A DNA stretch of 64,000 bases from Oceanihabitans sp. 2_MG-2023 (lineage in GTDB: Bacteria > Bacteroidota > Bacteroidia > Flavobacteriales > Flavobacteriaceae). The stretch is taken from NCBI RefSeq assembly GCF_030547245.1, contig NZ_JAUOQT010000010.1, positions 18,192 through 82,191 on the forward strand. Reading direction: 5' to 3'. A program made the position numbers and the translations under genes. Below the pieces are notes generated by a model. It ran no database searches, was not told the DNA's origin, and worked only from the letters and a program-made list of their open reading frames with translations. Below are positions 35,288-43,809 of the stretch, piece after piece. Position 1 is the stretch's first letter; every line of letters begins with the position of its first letter.

Positions 35288-36898
35288 ATGAAGAAATATC
35301 TTCTTACCATTTTTACATTCATTTTACCATTTATAAATTTTGCTCAAGATGCGCAAGAGGTTGGCATTGACCAGAAAATAGATCAAGTTTTTGGAGATGC
35401 TACAGGATGGTTTGTTAATTTTATTTTCTACCAGATTGATTTTGGAGGAAACGTTAAAGTCTTTTGGGTGTTATTTCCATTAATATTAGGAGCTTTATAT
35501 TTTACGTTTTACTTTAAGTTTATCAATTTTAGAGGGTTTATTACATCTGTAAATATTGTTAGAGGAAAATATGATGATTTAGATCATAGAGAAAACCATA
35601 AAGTAGAAATAGAGAAATCTAAATTTACAGACGAAGAAGATAATCCAGATACAATAAGAGTCGAAGGTCATGACGGAGAGGTAAGCCACTTTCAAGCTTT
35701 AACAGCAGCACTATCTGCTACTGTTGGTTTAGGTAATATTGCTGGAGTTGCAATTGCAGTTTCGGTTGGTGGAGCTGGAGCTACATTCTGGATGATTGTT
35801 GCAGGTTTTTTAGGAATGGCTTCTAAATTTGTAGAATGTACACTAGGTGTAAAATATAGAGATATTGGCGCAGATGGAACCGTTTACGGTGGACCAATGT
35901 ACTACTTAACCAAAGGTTTAAAGGCAAAAGGACTTGGCTCTTTAGGAAAAGTATTAGCAGGGTTATTTGCTATTTTTGTAATTGGTGGTTCTTTTGGTGG
36001 AGGAAACATGTTTCAGGTAAATCAAGCTTTTCAATTAGTACAAAATATTACAGGAGGAAACGAATCTTTCTTATATGGTAAAGGATGGTTGTTTGGTATT
36101 GTAATGGCTGTACTAGTAGGTATCGTTATTATTGGTGGAATTAAGAAAATTGCCAAAGTAACCGATAAAATTGTACCATTTATGGTTGCTATATATGTTG
36201 CAGCTTCTTTGTTTGTAATTATTGCAAACTATTCTATGATTGGAGATGCATTTGGACAGATTTTTAGTGGTGCTTTTAGCCCAGAAGGTGTTGCTGGTGG
36301 AGCAATTGGTGTATTAGTACAAGGATTTAGACGTGCAGCTTTCTCTAATGAAGCTGGTGTAGGTTCGGCTTCTATTGCACACTCTGCAGTAAAAACAAAC
36401 TATGCTGCAAGTGAAGGTATGGTCGCTTTATTAGAGCCATTTATCGATACGGTTGTGGTTTGTACCATGACCGCTTTAGTATTAATTATTACAGGAAATG
36501 TAACTGCTGCAAATGCAGGATTAAACGATGCCCAGGCAATTTTATTAACTTCAGGAGCATTCGAATCTGCAATTTCATGGTTCCCATATGTATTAACCGT
36601 TGCAGTTGTTTTATTTGCATTTAGTACCATGATATCTTGGTCTTACTACGGTTTTCAAGGTTGGGCTTACCTTTTTGGAAGGTCTAAAAAAATGGAATAT
36701 GCATATAAATTAATATTCTGTGTATTTGTAGTTATTGGTTCTGCTGCTAGTTTAGGATCTGTAATAGGTTTCTCTGATGCTATGATCTTTGCAATGATGG
36801 TTCCAAATATGATAGGACTTGTATTATTAGCACCAAGAGTACGTGAGGAATTAAAGAAATATACAGACGCTATTAAAAATAGAATTTCAGATAAATAA
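35288..36898 (+). CDS. Alanine/glycine:Na+ symporter (AGCS family)
   Basis: A 536-residue AGCS transporter with about ten or more membrane helices and family motifs ALSATVGLGNIAGVAIAVS, GPMYYLTKGL, RRAAFSNEAGVGSASIAHSA and MISWSYYGFQGW. It imports alanine or glycine with sodium. The N-terminus carries a signal-peptide-like segment ending NFAQD before the first core helix, which is seen in Bacteroidota members. An acidic soluble loop (VEGHDGEVSHFQALT region, about 95-140) precedes the core. Monocistronic or with the HhH gene. Confidence 0.9.
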   Translation: MKKYLLTIFTFILPFINFAQDAQEVGIDQKIDQVFGDATGWFVNFIFYQIDFGGNVKVFWVLFPLILGALYFTFYFKFINFRGFITSVNIVRGKYDDLDHRENHKVEIEKSKFTDEEDNPDTIRVEGHDGEVSHFQALTAALSATVGLGNIAGVAIAVSVGGAGATFWMIVAGFLGMASKFVECTLGVKYRDIGADGTVYGGPMYYLTKGLKAKGLGSLGKVLAGLFAIFVIGGSFGGGNMFQVNQAFQLVQNITGGNESFLYGKGWLFGIVMAVLVGIVIIGGIKKIAKVTDKIVPFMVAIYVAASLFVIIANYSMIGDAFGQIFSGAFSPEGVAGGAIGVLVQGFRRAAFSNEAGVGSASIAHSAVKTNYAASEGMVALLEPFIDTVVVCTMTALVLIITGNVTAANAGLNDAQAILLTSGAFESAISWFPYVLTVAVVLFAFSTMISWSYYGFQGWAYLFGRSKKMEYAYKLIFCVFVVIGSAASLGSVIGFSDAMIFAMMVPNMIGLVLLAPRVREELKKYTDAIKNRISDK

Positions 36899-36912
36899 AT
36901 ATTTTTTGTAAC

Positions 36913-36940
36913 TTCATCTTGCTAAAACTAACAAGATGAA
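36913..36940 (+). promoter_or_regulatory. Hairpin sequestering the start codon of the HhH gene
   Basis: TTCATCTTG (36913-36921) pairs perfectly with CAAGATGAA (36932-36940) across a 10-base loop. The ATG at 36936-36938 lies inside the 9-bp stem, so initiation would be hidden when it folds. Confidence 0.55.
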
Positions 36941-37820
36941 TATTTTAAAATCCCATTTCGTGTTTACTAAAAACCAACGAAATGGGATTTTTCTTTTGTT
37001 GGCAATTATTATTGCTTTACAATGTTTTATGTTTTTTAACGATTTTTCTTCCGAAGAAATTCCGGTAAACCAAAAACAATTAGCACTTTTTAAAAAAGAA
37101 ATGGATTCTCTTCGTATTGTAGAAATAGAAAAACGTAAACCGAAGATTTATCCTTTCAACCCTAATTTTATAACCGATTATAAAGGGTACACTCTAGGAA
37201 TGTCTAATGAAGAAATAAATAGATTACTACTATTTAGAAAACAAGATAAATGGGTAAACTCCGTGCTGCAGTTTCAGCAAGTGACTAAAGTTTCCGATTC
37301 CCTTTTAAATATTATTTCACCTTTTTTTAAATTCCCAGAATGGGTTACGAACCCCAAACCAAAAAAATATTCAAATTATAAAACAACAAACTATTCCAAT
37401 ACACCAAAAACATTTCAGCAAAAAATTGATTTAAACACTGCAACAGCCAGTCAGTTGCAAAAAGTGAGAGGAATTGGAGAAGCTTTTTCTAATAGAATTA
37501 TAAAATATAGAAATAAGCAAAACGGATTTATTGCAGATGTACAGTTACAAGAAGTTTATGGCTTGCAACCAGAAGTGATTACACGTATTACAAATGAGTT
37601 TACTGTGAAAACTCCGAAAACAGTAAATAAAATTAATCTTAATACCGCTACAAGAGATCAGTTCGTTAATATACCTTATGTGGATTATGAAGTTGCACAT
37701 CAAATTATAGAGCAAAGAACGTTGCGTGAAGGTTTTCAATCTATTGATGAATTAATAAAAGTAAAAGGCTTTCCAGTTAAAAAAATTGAGATAATTAAAT
37801 TATATTTGACTCTTAATTAG
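36936..37820 (+). CDS. Helix-hairpin-helix (ComEA-like) protein
   Basis: A 294-residue membrane-anchored protein: one hydrophobic helix (FLLLAIIIALQCFMFF) near residue 20, then three helix-hairpin-helix units, the clearest being DLNTATASQLQKVRGIGEAF and NLNTATRDQFVNIPYVDYEV. Such proteins bind DNA nonspecifically; ComEA relatives function in DNA uptake or periplasmic DNA binding. Its first 20 codons contain a 14-bp inverted repeat with a T-rich tail. The start codon also lies within a second hairpin. Confidence 0.75.
   Translation: MNILKSHFVFTKNQRNGIFLLLAIIIALQCFMFFNDFSSEEIPVNQKQLALFKKEMDSLRIVEIEKRKPKIYPFNPNFITDYKGYTLGMSNEEINRLLLFRKQDKWVNSVLQFQQVTKVSDSLLNIISPFFKFPEWVTNPKPKKYSNYKTTNYSNTPKTFQQKIDLNTATASQLQKVRGIGEAFSNRIIKYRNKQNGFIADVQLQEVYGLQPEVITRITNEFTVKTPKTVNKINLNTATRDQFVNIPYVDYEVAHQIIEQRTLREGFQSIDELIKVKGFPVKKIEIIKLYLTLN
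36947..36998 (+). terminator. Terminator-like hairpin inside the HhH coding start
   Basis: AAAATCCCATTTCG (36947-36960) pairs perfectly with CGAAATGGGATTTT (36978-36991), with a 17-base loop, then TTCTTTTGTT. It could terminate AGCS transcripts or attenuate the HhH gene. Confidence 0.55.
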
Positions 37821-37843
37821 AATATAATAAATCCATTAGGACT

Positions 37844-39013
37844 ATGAGCAATATGTACTTCACAGAAGAGCATCAATTATTTAGACAGAGTTTACAAGAT
37901 TTCTTGAAAAAAGAAGTGGTTCCACATATAAATAAATGGGAAGAAACTGGAACGGTTGAACGTTTTATTTGGAAGAAATTTGGTGAAATGGGCTTTTTTG
38001 GATTAGCTTATCCCGAAGCATATGGCGGTCTAAATCTAGATTTATTCTATACGGTTATATTGTTAGAAGAATTACAAAAAATAAACTCTGGCGGTTTTGC
38101 AGCTAATATATGGGCGCATACTTATTTAGCAATGACACATGTTAATAAAGAAGGAAGCCACGAAATAAAAGAGAAATACTTAACAGCAAGTATTACTGGA
38201 GAAAAAATAGGATGTTTATGTATTACAGAGCCTTTTGGAGGGTCTGACGTTGCAGGAATGCGAACTACAGCAGTTAAAAAAGGAGATACTTATGTGTTAA
38301 ATGGCTCTAAAACATTTATTACAAACGGAGTATATAGTGACTATCTCGTAGTTGCTGCTAAAACCACTCCCGATCTAGGAAATAAAGGAATTAGTATTTT
38401 TATAATGGATAGAGATACACCAGGAATATCTGCAACCAAATTAGATAAGTTAGGTTGGAGGGCAAGTGATACAGCAGAAATTGCTTTCGATAATGTTACC
38501 ATTCCCGCTAGTAATTTAATGGGAGAAGAAGGAAAAGGGTTCCCGTACATTATGCAGCATTTTGCACTAGAAAGATTAATTATGGGAATTAATGCACATG
38601 CTAGAGCAGAGTACGCTTTAGAGTATGCTAGGCAATACATGAGCGAACGTACTGCCTTTGGTAAAACCATAGATAAATTTCAAGCACTTCGTCATAGTTT
38701 TGTTGACTTGTATGCAGATATGGATATGTGTAAAACCTATAACTACTCTGTAGCTTACAGACTTAATAAAGGAGAATACGTAGTAAAAGAAGCTACCATT
38801 TCGAAATTAAAATCTACCAAAATGGCAGATGAGGTTGCTTATCAATGTGTGCAGTTTTTAGGTGGTTATGGTTATATGGAAGAATATCCAATGGCACGAC
38901 TTTTGCGTGATAGCAGATTAGGACCAATTGGTGGAGGAACAAGTGAAATACTTCGCGAAATAATTGCAAAAATGGTAATCGATAAAAAGGAATACAAACC
39001 TGCGGCAAAATAA
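37844..39013 (+). CDS. Acyl-CoA dehydrogenase
   Basis: A 389-residue flavoprotein of the acyl-CoA dehydrogenase family: CLCITEPFGGSDVAGMRT near residue 125 (FAD- and substrate-binding), KTFITNGVYSDY, and the C-terminal LGGYGYMEEYPMARLLRDSR with the catalytic-base region (family glutamate). It oxidises acyl-CoA to 2-enoyl-CoA using FAD and electron-transferring flavoprotein. It lies alone, with no beta-oxidation neighbours. Downstream 229 bases are A/T-rich with nothing recognised. Confidence 0.9.
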   Translation: MSNMYFTEEHQLFRQSLQDFLKKEVVPHINKWEETGTVERFIWKKFGEMGFFGLAYPEAYGGLNLDLFYTVILLEELQKINSGGFAANIWAHTYLAMTHVNKEGSHEIKEKYLTASITGEKIGCLCITEPFGGSDVAGMRTTAVKKGDTYVLNGSKTFITNGVYSDYLVVAAKTTPDLGNKGISIFIMDRDTPGISATKLDKLGWRASDTAEIAFDNVTIPASNLMGEEGKGFPYIMQHFALERLIMGINAHARAEYALEYARQYMSERTAFGKTIDKFQALRHSFVDLYADMDMCKTYNYSVAYRLNKGEYVVKEATISKLKSTKMADEVAYQCVQFLGGYGYMEEYPMARLLRDSRLGPIGGGTSEILREIIAKMVIDKKEYKPAAK

Positions 39014-39242
39014 TACGATTAACATTTTCATGAAATTAGTATCTCTATTTTGTTAAAATGGTAATTCATTTGTTAGCATATAAAGCAACGCTAAAATAAT
39101 TTTAGTAGTATTTTCAAAATTGCTACATTGTTTCTCGTTTAGAATCGAACTAACAATAGTATTTTATTTGTAATTAATACTATATGGAATTCTAAATCGT
39201 TAACTACACTAAACTGTCCTAGACTATTATTAAATATATACT

Positions 39243-40667
39243 ATGCAATTTAAAAACACAAAACAATTAGCAGTTGTACTATTACTTTTTTTAGGATGTA
39301 CAAGTTACGCGCAAACCGAACTTAAAAATACCGTTGTAGATACATTAGATTCTTTTCCTATTGCAAGCGCAAGTGTCTACATTAAAAACACCACTATTGG
39401 TACAGTAACAAATATCGATGGTAATTTTGTATTACAAGTGCCAAAAAAACATGAAAACGATACATTAATTATTTCGTCTATTGGATATTCTACCTACAAA
39501 ACTCCTATTCAAGAATTTAATAAAGATGTTTTAATTTACTTATCAGAACAACAAGCTTCTTTAGACGAAGTGATACTAATTGCAGAGCCAAGACCTACCA
39601 CAGGAAATGAGATTGTACTAAAAGCAATAAAAAAACTAGAACGTAATCTTCCAGACTCTTCCTATATTCAAAAAGGATTTTTAAGACATAAAGAACGAAA
39701 CAAAAATGAATTTAAATGGCTAATAGAAAGTGCTATTTCTGTTTACGATTCGGGATATGCAGCAAGTAGTGCAGAGCACCTAAAAATTAATGTAGATCAA
39801 GTACGTAAAAGTTATGATCTTCGTGATGTAGATAGTTTATTTACATATGCTTCTTATAAAAACCAAAACACTAAAACAAAACTCAAAGCAAAAGATATTA
39901 GCCGAAGATCCGTTTCTACCCAACAATTACTAAAAGCTATTAAATGGAATGATACTAGAGTGAATGGTTTGCAAAACCTTTTTCAAGGAAAACTAAATGT
40001 ACTGCGAAACGCAAATAATGCAAAAGCCTTATTTGGAGATAATATTTTAGATACACACCAATTTACTTTAGACACGATTCTGGTAGATAATGAACGTAAA
40101 TTATATAAAATTAAAATTGCCGATTCGAAAGATTTTGTTGGTTTAGAGACAAAAGGTATTTTTAACGAAGGATATCATGCACAAGGTTGGTTATATATTT
40201 ATTATGATAACTACGCATTCAAAAAAATAGAATATGAGTTAGTAGCTGCGTCACCTGCACAAAAAGATAGAAGTAAAAGACTTTTTGATACCCAAACCAA
40301 TCACAAATTAGTAATAACATATATGGAGTATAAAGATAAAATGTACCCAAACTATATTTATTACGAAACACCAAAGCTGGTAAATGTTGGTATGAAACCT
40401 TCTTTAAAAATATCTAAAGTAGAAGAAGCACGTTATAATAAAGAAGAACGCTACTATTACACAGTTCAAGAAATCTTGTTTTCCGAAATTATCTTAGATA
40501 AAGAAGAAATAGCCAAAGAACAACAAGAAACTTGGGATCCAGATATTTTTGCTTCCAAACCATATAATAAAGAGTTCTGGAAAAGCTATAATGTTTTATT
40601 AGAAAGTGAAGAAGATGAACAGCTTATTCTAGATCTTAGCAAAAGAGCATCTCTATATAAAGATTAA
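39243..40667 (+). CDS. Secreted protein with CarboxypepD_reg-like domain
   Basis: The 474-residue protein has a signal peptide (TSYAQ) followed by a CarboxypepD_reg/DUF4480-type beta-sandwich (SFPIASASVYIKNTTIGTV, then IDGNFVLQVP, LIISSIGYSTYKTP). This is the same module that begins SusC-like receptors. After about residue 115 it has EVILIAEPRP and a long mixed region with no barrel pattern, so it is not a TonB receptor. Similar proteins are common in flavobacteria and uncharacterised; they are presumably outer-membrane-associated. Confidence 0.75.
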   Translation: MQFKNTKQLAVVLLLFLGCTSYAQTELKNTVVDTLDSFPIASASVYIKNTTIGTVTNIDGNFVLQVPKKHENDTLIISSIGYSTYKTPIQEFNKDVLIYLSEQQASLDEVILIAEPRPTTGNEIVLKAIKKLERNLPDSSYIQKGFLRHKERNKNEFKWLIESAISVYDSGYAASSAEHLKINVDQVRKSYDLRDVDSLFTYASYKNQNTKTKLKAKDISRRSVSTQQLLKAIKWNDTRVNGLQNLFQGKLNVLRNANNAKALFGDNILDTHQFTLDTILVDNERKLYKIKIADSKDFVGLETKGIFNEGYHAQGWLYIYYDNYAFKKIEYELVAASPAQKDRSKRLFDTQTNHKLVITYMEYKDKMYPNYIYYETPKLVNVGMKPSLKISKVEEARYNKEERYYYTVQEILFSEIILDKEEIAKEQQETWDPDIFASKPYNKEFWKSYNVLLESEEDEQLILDLSKRASLYKD

Positions 40668-40779
40668 TTATTTGGGCAAATACTCCTTCGCTAAAGCAAA
40701 CATCTTTATCCTTTGAAAGCAAGTAATATTCTAATTATTGATACTAGGCATCTACATGCTCCAAAGCTTCAGCGAAGAA

Positions 40780-40880
40780 GTACCACGCTTTCCACTATAT
40801 CTTTTTATTTGTCATTCCTGTTTAGACAGGATTAACAAATAAAAAGGATGTCGTTACAATCGTTTTCGCATTTAAAGCAA
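40780..40880. repeat. Long dispersed repeat, copy B, with nested hairpin
   Basis: CGCTTTCCACTATATCTTTT and AAAAAGGATGTCGTTACAATCG flank an inserted hairpin with arms TTTTTATTTGT/ACAAATAAAAA (40802-40846) that itself contains GTCATTCCTGTTTAGACAGG. Copy A at 26125-26220 lacks the insert. Confidence 0.65.
40811..40833. repeat. Dispersed repeat GTCATTCCTG...CAGGATT
   Basis: A hairpin of ATTCCTGT/ACAGGAT type nested in the larger repeat; related copies at 20054, 26306 and 57312. Confidence 0.6.
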
Positions 40881-40934
40881 GTTAATTTTATGATTTTATT
40901 AATTTTTAACGTATAAAATCAGTTATTTGTTAAC

Positions 40935-40950
40935 ACGAAAACGTTTTCGT
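40935..40950. promoter_or_regulatory. Perfect 16-bp palindrome, LacI-family-like operator
   Basis: ACGAAAACGTTTTCGT is a perfect palindrome centred on a CG step, the layout of LacI-family operators. It lies 74 bases upstream of the alpha-amylase start, with no other gene between. Confidence 0.6.
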
Positions 40951-41023
40951 TGTTAATTTCATTTTGGTAATAACTTGTAATCCTGTAGATTCAAAGTATT
41001 ATTAACCACAAATCGTAGACAAA

Positions 41024-42403
41024 ATGAAAAATTTTACAATTACATGCCTAGCATTTCTTTTCCTAATAGTTTGGAGCTGTAGCAATGAGGAAGCAGATTT
41101 TAACGATCAAACTGTTCAAATAGAAGAAAAAACAACACAGTCTACACAAAGAGCAGGTTTAAAATCTATTGGTTCTGGTGTTATGATGCAAGCTTTTTAT
41201 TGGGATGTTCCAGCCGGAGGTACTTGGTGGAATACCATAAACACCAAAGTGGAAGATTGGAGTAATGCAGGAATAGACGCTATTTGGCTTCCGCCAGTAT
41301 CTAAAGCACAAAACGGACCCTTTTCCATGGGATATGACCCTTTTGATTATTTTGATTTCGGAGAATACAACCAAATGGGAAGTGTTGAAACTCGTTTTGG
41401 GTCCAGAACAGAACTAACCAACATGATAGATAATGCACACCTTTATGGATTAAATGTAATTGCAGATATTGTAATCAATCATAATAGTGGTGGAGCTAGT
41501 GAGTATAATCCGTATACAGGTGGTAATACTTGGACCGATTTTAATCCGCTTTCAGGAAACTTCTATCGTTCTACTACAGATTTTCATGCAAATAATGTGC
41601 ATTCTAATGATAGTGGTGCGTTTGGTGGGTTTCCAGATTTATGTCACCACCAAACTTATGTGCAAGATTGGTTATGGAAAAACAGCAATAGTGTCGCAAA
41701 ATATTATAGAGATGTTATTGGTTTTGATGGTTGGCGCTTTGATTATGTTAAAGGTTTTGAACCATGGGTAGTTAAAGAATGGAAAAATGAAGTAGGTGGT
41801 TTTTCTGTTGGTGAATTATGGGATAGCAATGTTACACTATTAGACTCTTGGACAAATGATGCGGAGGCAAGTGCTTTCGATTTTGCTTGTTATTATAAAA
41901 TGAAAGATGCATTTATGGGAAATAACTTAAATGCCCTAAATGATAACATGCTATGGAAACAAAATGCATCTAAAGCAGTGACTTTTGTAACCAATCACGA
42001 TACAGATGAAATAATAAATAATAAAATTTTGGCCTATGCGTATATATTAACTCATGAAGGATATCCTACAATTTTTTATAAAGATTATGAAGAATGGTTA
42101 GATAAAGAAAGACTAAATAATTTAATATGGATTCACAATAATTTAGCTGGTGGATCTACTAATATCTTGCATGTAGATACAGATGAATATATAGCTAAAA
42201 GAAATGGTTATAATAATAATGGCATAGTTGTTTATATAAACAATTCTAATTCCTGGCAAGAAAGATGGGTAGAAACCAATTGGTCTAATACAGTAATTAA
42301 AGACTACACTGGACATTCAACTTGGGAGCCAACAACACAATCTGGAAAATGGGTTAAAATACAAGCACCACCTAAAAGCTATTCGGTTTGGTCTGTAAAA
42401 TAA
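41024..42403 (+). CDS. Lipoprotein alpha-amylase (GH13)
   Basis: A 459-residue lipoprotein (lipobox in IVWSCSNEE) with a GH13 barrel: GIDAIWLPPVSKA (region I), ADIVINHN, GWRFDYVKG with nucleophile D240, VGELWD with acid/base E264, and FVTNHDTDE with D326. The catalytic triad is complete, so it should hydrolyse alpha-1,4-glucans. It is anchored to the membrane and probably surface-facing. It is an orphan: no SusC/SusD pair or LacI regulator is adjacent. The upstream palindrome suggests control by a distant LacI-type repressor. Confidence 0.9.
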   Translation: MKNFTITCLAFLFLIVWSCSNEEADFNDQTVQIEEKTTQSTQRAGLKSIGSGVMMQAFYWDVPAGGTWWNTINTKVEDWSNAGIDAIWLPPVSKAQNGPFSMGYDPFDYFDFGEYNQMGSVETRFGSRTELTNMIDNAHLYGLNVIADIVINHNSGGASEYNPYTGGNTWTDFNPLSGNFYRSTTDFHANNVHSNDSGAFGGFPDLCHHQTYVQDWLWKNSNSVAKYYRDVIGFDGWRFDYVKGFEPWVVKEWKNEVGGFSVGELWDSNVTLLDSWTNDAEASAFDFACYYKMKDAFMGNNLNALNDNMLWKQNASKAVTFVTNHDTDEIINNKILAYAYILTHEGYPTIFYKDYEEWLDKERLNNLIWIHNNLAGGSTNILHVDTDEYIAKRNGYNNNGIVVYINNSNSWQERWVETNWSNTVIKDYTGHSTWEPTTQSGKWVKIQAPPKSYSVWSVK

Positions 42404-42452
42404 AAAGTAAGTAAAAGTTTTAAAATAGTAGTTTTTATTTTAATTTCCTTCC

Positions 42453-42460
42453 TATATTTG
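42453..42460 (+). promoter_or_regulatory. -7 promoter box TATATTTG for rpsU
   Basis: TATATTTG matches TAnnTTTG exactly and is followed by GCAGCC, a typical flavobacterial start region. The expected transcription start is near 42467, about 30 bases before rpsU. The -33 region is T-rich without a clear TTG. Confidence 0.6.
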
Positions 42461-42480
42461 CAGCCTTAAAAAATCTAAAA

Positions 42481-42489
42481 GAGAGGAGG
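42481..42489 (+). promoter_or_regulatory. Unusually strong Shine-Dalgarno on rpsU
   Basis: GAGAGGAGG ends 9 bases before the ATG at 42499 and is complementary to the anti-SD of 16S rRNA. Almost no other gene in this window has such a site. It is the known signature of bS21 autoregulation in Bacteroidia. Confidence 0.75.
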
Positions 42490-42498
42490 TTAATAACG

Positions 42499-42693
42499 AT
42501 GTTAAGAATTCCAGTAAAAGAAGGAGAAAATATAGAAAGAGCATTAAAACGTTACAAACGTAAGTTTGTTAAAACTACAGTTAAAAATCAACTGCAAGAG
42601 CGTAAGCAATATAATAAACCTTCTATAGAACGTAGAGCGCAAGTGCAAAAAGCACAATATGTGCAAGGTTTAAGAGATGCAGAAAACGTTTAA
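42499..42693 (+). CDS. rpsU: 30S ribosomal protein bS21
   Basis: The 64-residue protein begins MLRIPVKEGENIERALKRYK, the bS21 signature, and is mostly basic helix. It is a small-subunit protein near the anti-SD end of 16S rRNA. In Bacteroidia, bS21 helps occlude the anti-SD, so ribosomes lacking it can recognise the strong SD in its own mRNA, giving feedback control. That SD (GGAGG) is present here 9 bases upstream. Its own promoter and a good terminator (42719) make it monocistronic. Confidence 0.95.
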   Translation: MLRIPVKEGENIERALKRYKRKFVKTTVKNQLQERKQYNKPSIERRAQVQKAQYVQGLRDAENV

Positions 42694-42718
42694 GCACTTT
42701 TAAAGAAAGCAATACAAA

Positions 42719-42751
42719 ATCCTATTAGTAATACCTAATAGGATTTTTTTT
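42719..42751 (+). terminator. Intrinsic terminator of rpsU
   Basis: ATCCTATTAG (42719-42728) pairs with CTAATAGGAT (42735-42744), six-base loop, then T7. Confidence 0.88.
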
Positions 42752-42789
42752 GGTTTAAAAATTATTTCCAATAAAACTTTAGTACATTT

Positions 42790-42880
42790 AACTAATAACT
42801 AATAACTAATAACTAATAACTAATAACTAATAACTAATAACCAATAACCAATAACTAATAACCAATAACTAGTAACTAAA
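42790..42880 (+). repeat. Thirteen-unit heptamer array (AACTAAT)
   Basis: Seven perfect AACTAAT units are followed by AACCAAT twice, AACTAAT, AACCAAT, AACTAGT and AACTAAA, ending 3 bases before the ATG of the recombinase gene. The array fills the leader of that gene. Slippage here would change the distance from any promoter to the start codon without changing the protein. Confidence 0.9.
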
Positions 42881-42883
42881 GTA

Positions 42884-43777
42884 ATGCCATTCAAATCTTT
42901 CATAGACTATCTTTTGTTAGAAAAAAACTATTCTAAGCTTACTGTAAAAGCATATGAAAAAGATTTATCTGATTTTTTAGAATTCAACACAGCTCAATTC
43001 GATCAAGATGGTATTGAAGACGCAAATTATTCACAAGTACGAAGTTGGATCGTTTCTATGGTCGAAAAAGAAATTTCCAATAGAAGTATCAATAGAAAAG
43101 TTTCAGCATTAAATACCTACTATAAGTTTCTTCTTAAAATTGGAGAAATAGAAATAAATCCGCTAGCAAAACATAAAGCTTTAAAAACGAGTAAGAAAAT
43201 TCAAATACCATTTTCAGAAACAGAAATAGCTATAGTGTTAGACGAGTTAAACTTTCAAGAAGACTTTAAAGGCCTTAGAGATAAACTTATAATAGAGTTG
43301 TTTTACTCTACAGGAATTCGAAGAATTGAATTAGTAACGCTTAAAGTTCATGATGTAGATCTTTCAAATAATACCTTGAAAGTATTAGGAAAACGTAATA
43401 AAGAAAGATTTGTACCATTATTATCATCTGTAATTCGAACTATTAAAAAATATAAAGAAGTAAGAAATCAATTAGAAGTAATAAAAGATAAAGACTATTT
43501 GTTTTTAACACAAAAAGGAGTTAAAATTTATGAAACACTTGTTTACCGAATAATAAATGAGTATTTTAGTTTAGCATCTACTAAAGTAAAAAAGAGCCCG
43601 CATATATTAAGGCACTCATTTGCGACTCATTTACTAAATCAAGGTGCAGATTTAAATGCTGTTAAAGAATTGCTTGGTCATTCTAGTTTAGCTGCAACAC
43701 AAATATATACACATAATAGTATTGCAGAGTTAAAAAAAGTATATCTAAACACACATCCAAGAAGTAAAAAAAAATAG
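42884..43777 (+). CDS. xerC: Tyrosine recombinase (XerC/XerD type)
   Basis: The 297-residue protein has an N-terminal SAM-like core-binding domain (KSFIDYLLLEKNYSKLTVKA) and the catalytic domain with R146 (TGIRRIEL), K170, H240 and R243 (HILRHSFATHLL), H266 (LLGHSSL) and nucleophile Y275 (TQIYTH). It resolves chromosome dimers at dif sites. I cannot tell XerC from XerD subfamily roles by sequence alone; the position next to HPF and tuf is typical in flavobacteria. The start codon follows the heptamer array by 3 bases. Confidence 0.88.
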   Translation: MPFKSFIDYLLLEKNYSKLTVKAYEKDLSDFLEFNTAQFDQDGIEDANYSQVRSWIVSMVEKEISNRSINRKVSALNTYYKFLLKIGEIEINPLAKHKALKTSKKIQIPFSETEIAIVLDELNFQEDFKGLRDKLIIELFYSTGIRRIELVTLKVHDVDLSNNTLKVLGKRNKERFVPLLSSVIRTIKKYKEVRNQLEVIKDKDYLFLTQKGVKIYETLVYRIINEYFSLASTKVKKSPHILRHSFATHLLNQGADLNAVKELLGHSSLAATQIYTHNSIAELKKVYLNTHPRSKKK

Positions 43778-43809
43778 CATAATTGTTTAACCTATAATAA
43801 ATTAGAAGT

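Larger units (their letters stand above)
40668..41023. other. Gene-free stretch with repeat copy B and an operator-like palindrome
   Basis: This 356-base region contains dispersed-repeat copy B with a GTCATTCC hairpin inside it (about 40780-40880), followed by A/T-rich sequence and the perfect palindrome at 40935-40950 upstream of the amylase gene. No open frame is convincing. Confidence 0.65.

Noticed and set aside
39243..42403. Polysaccharide utilisation locus (SusC/SusD)
   Set aside because: The CarboxypepD_reg-like protein has no plug or barrel, there is no SusD, and the amylase stands alone.
42790..42880. CRISPR array
   Set aside because: The units are seven bases, directly abutting with no spacers, and there are no cas genes.
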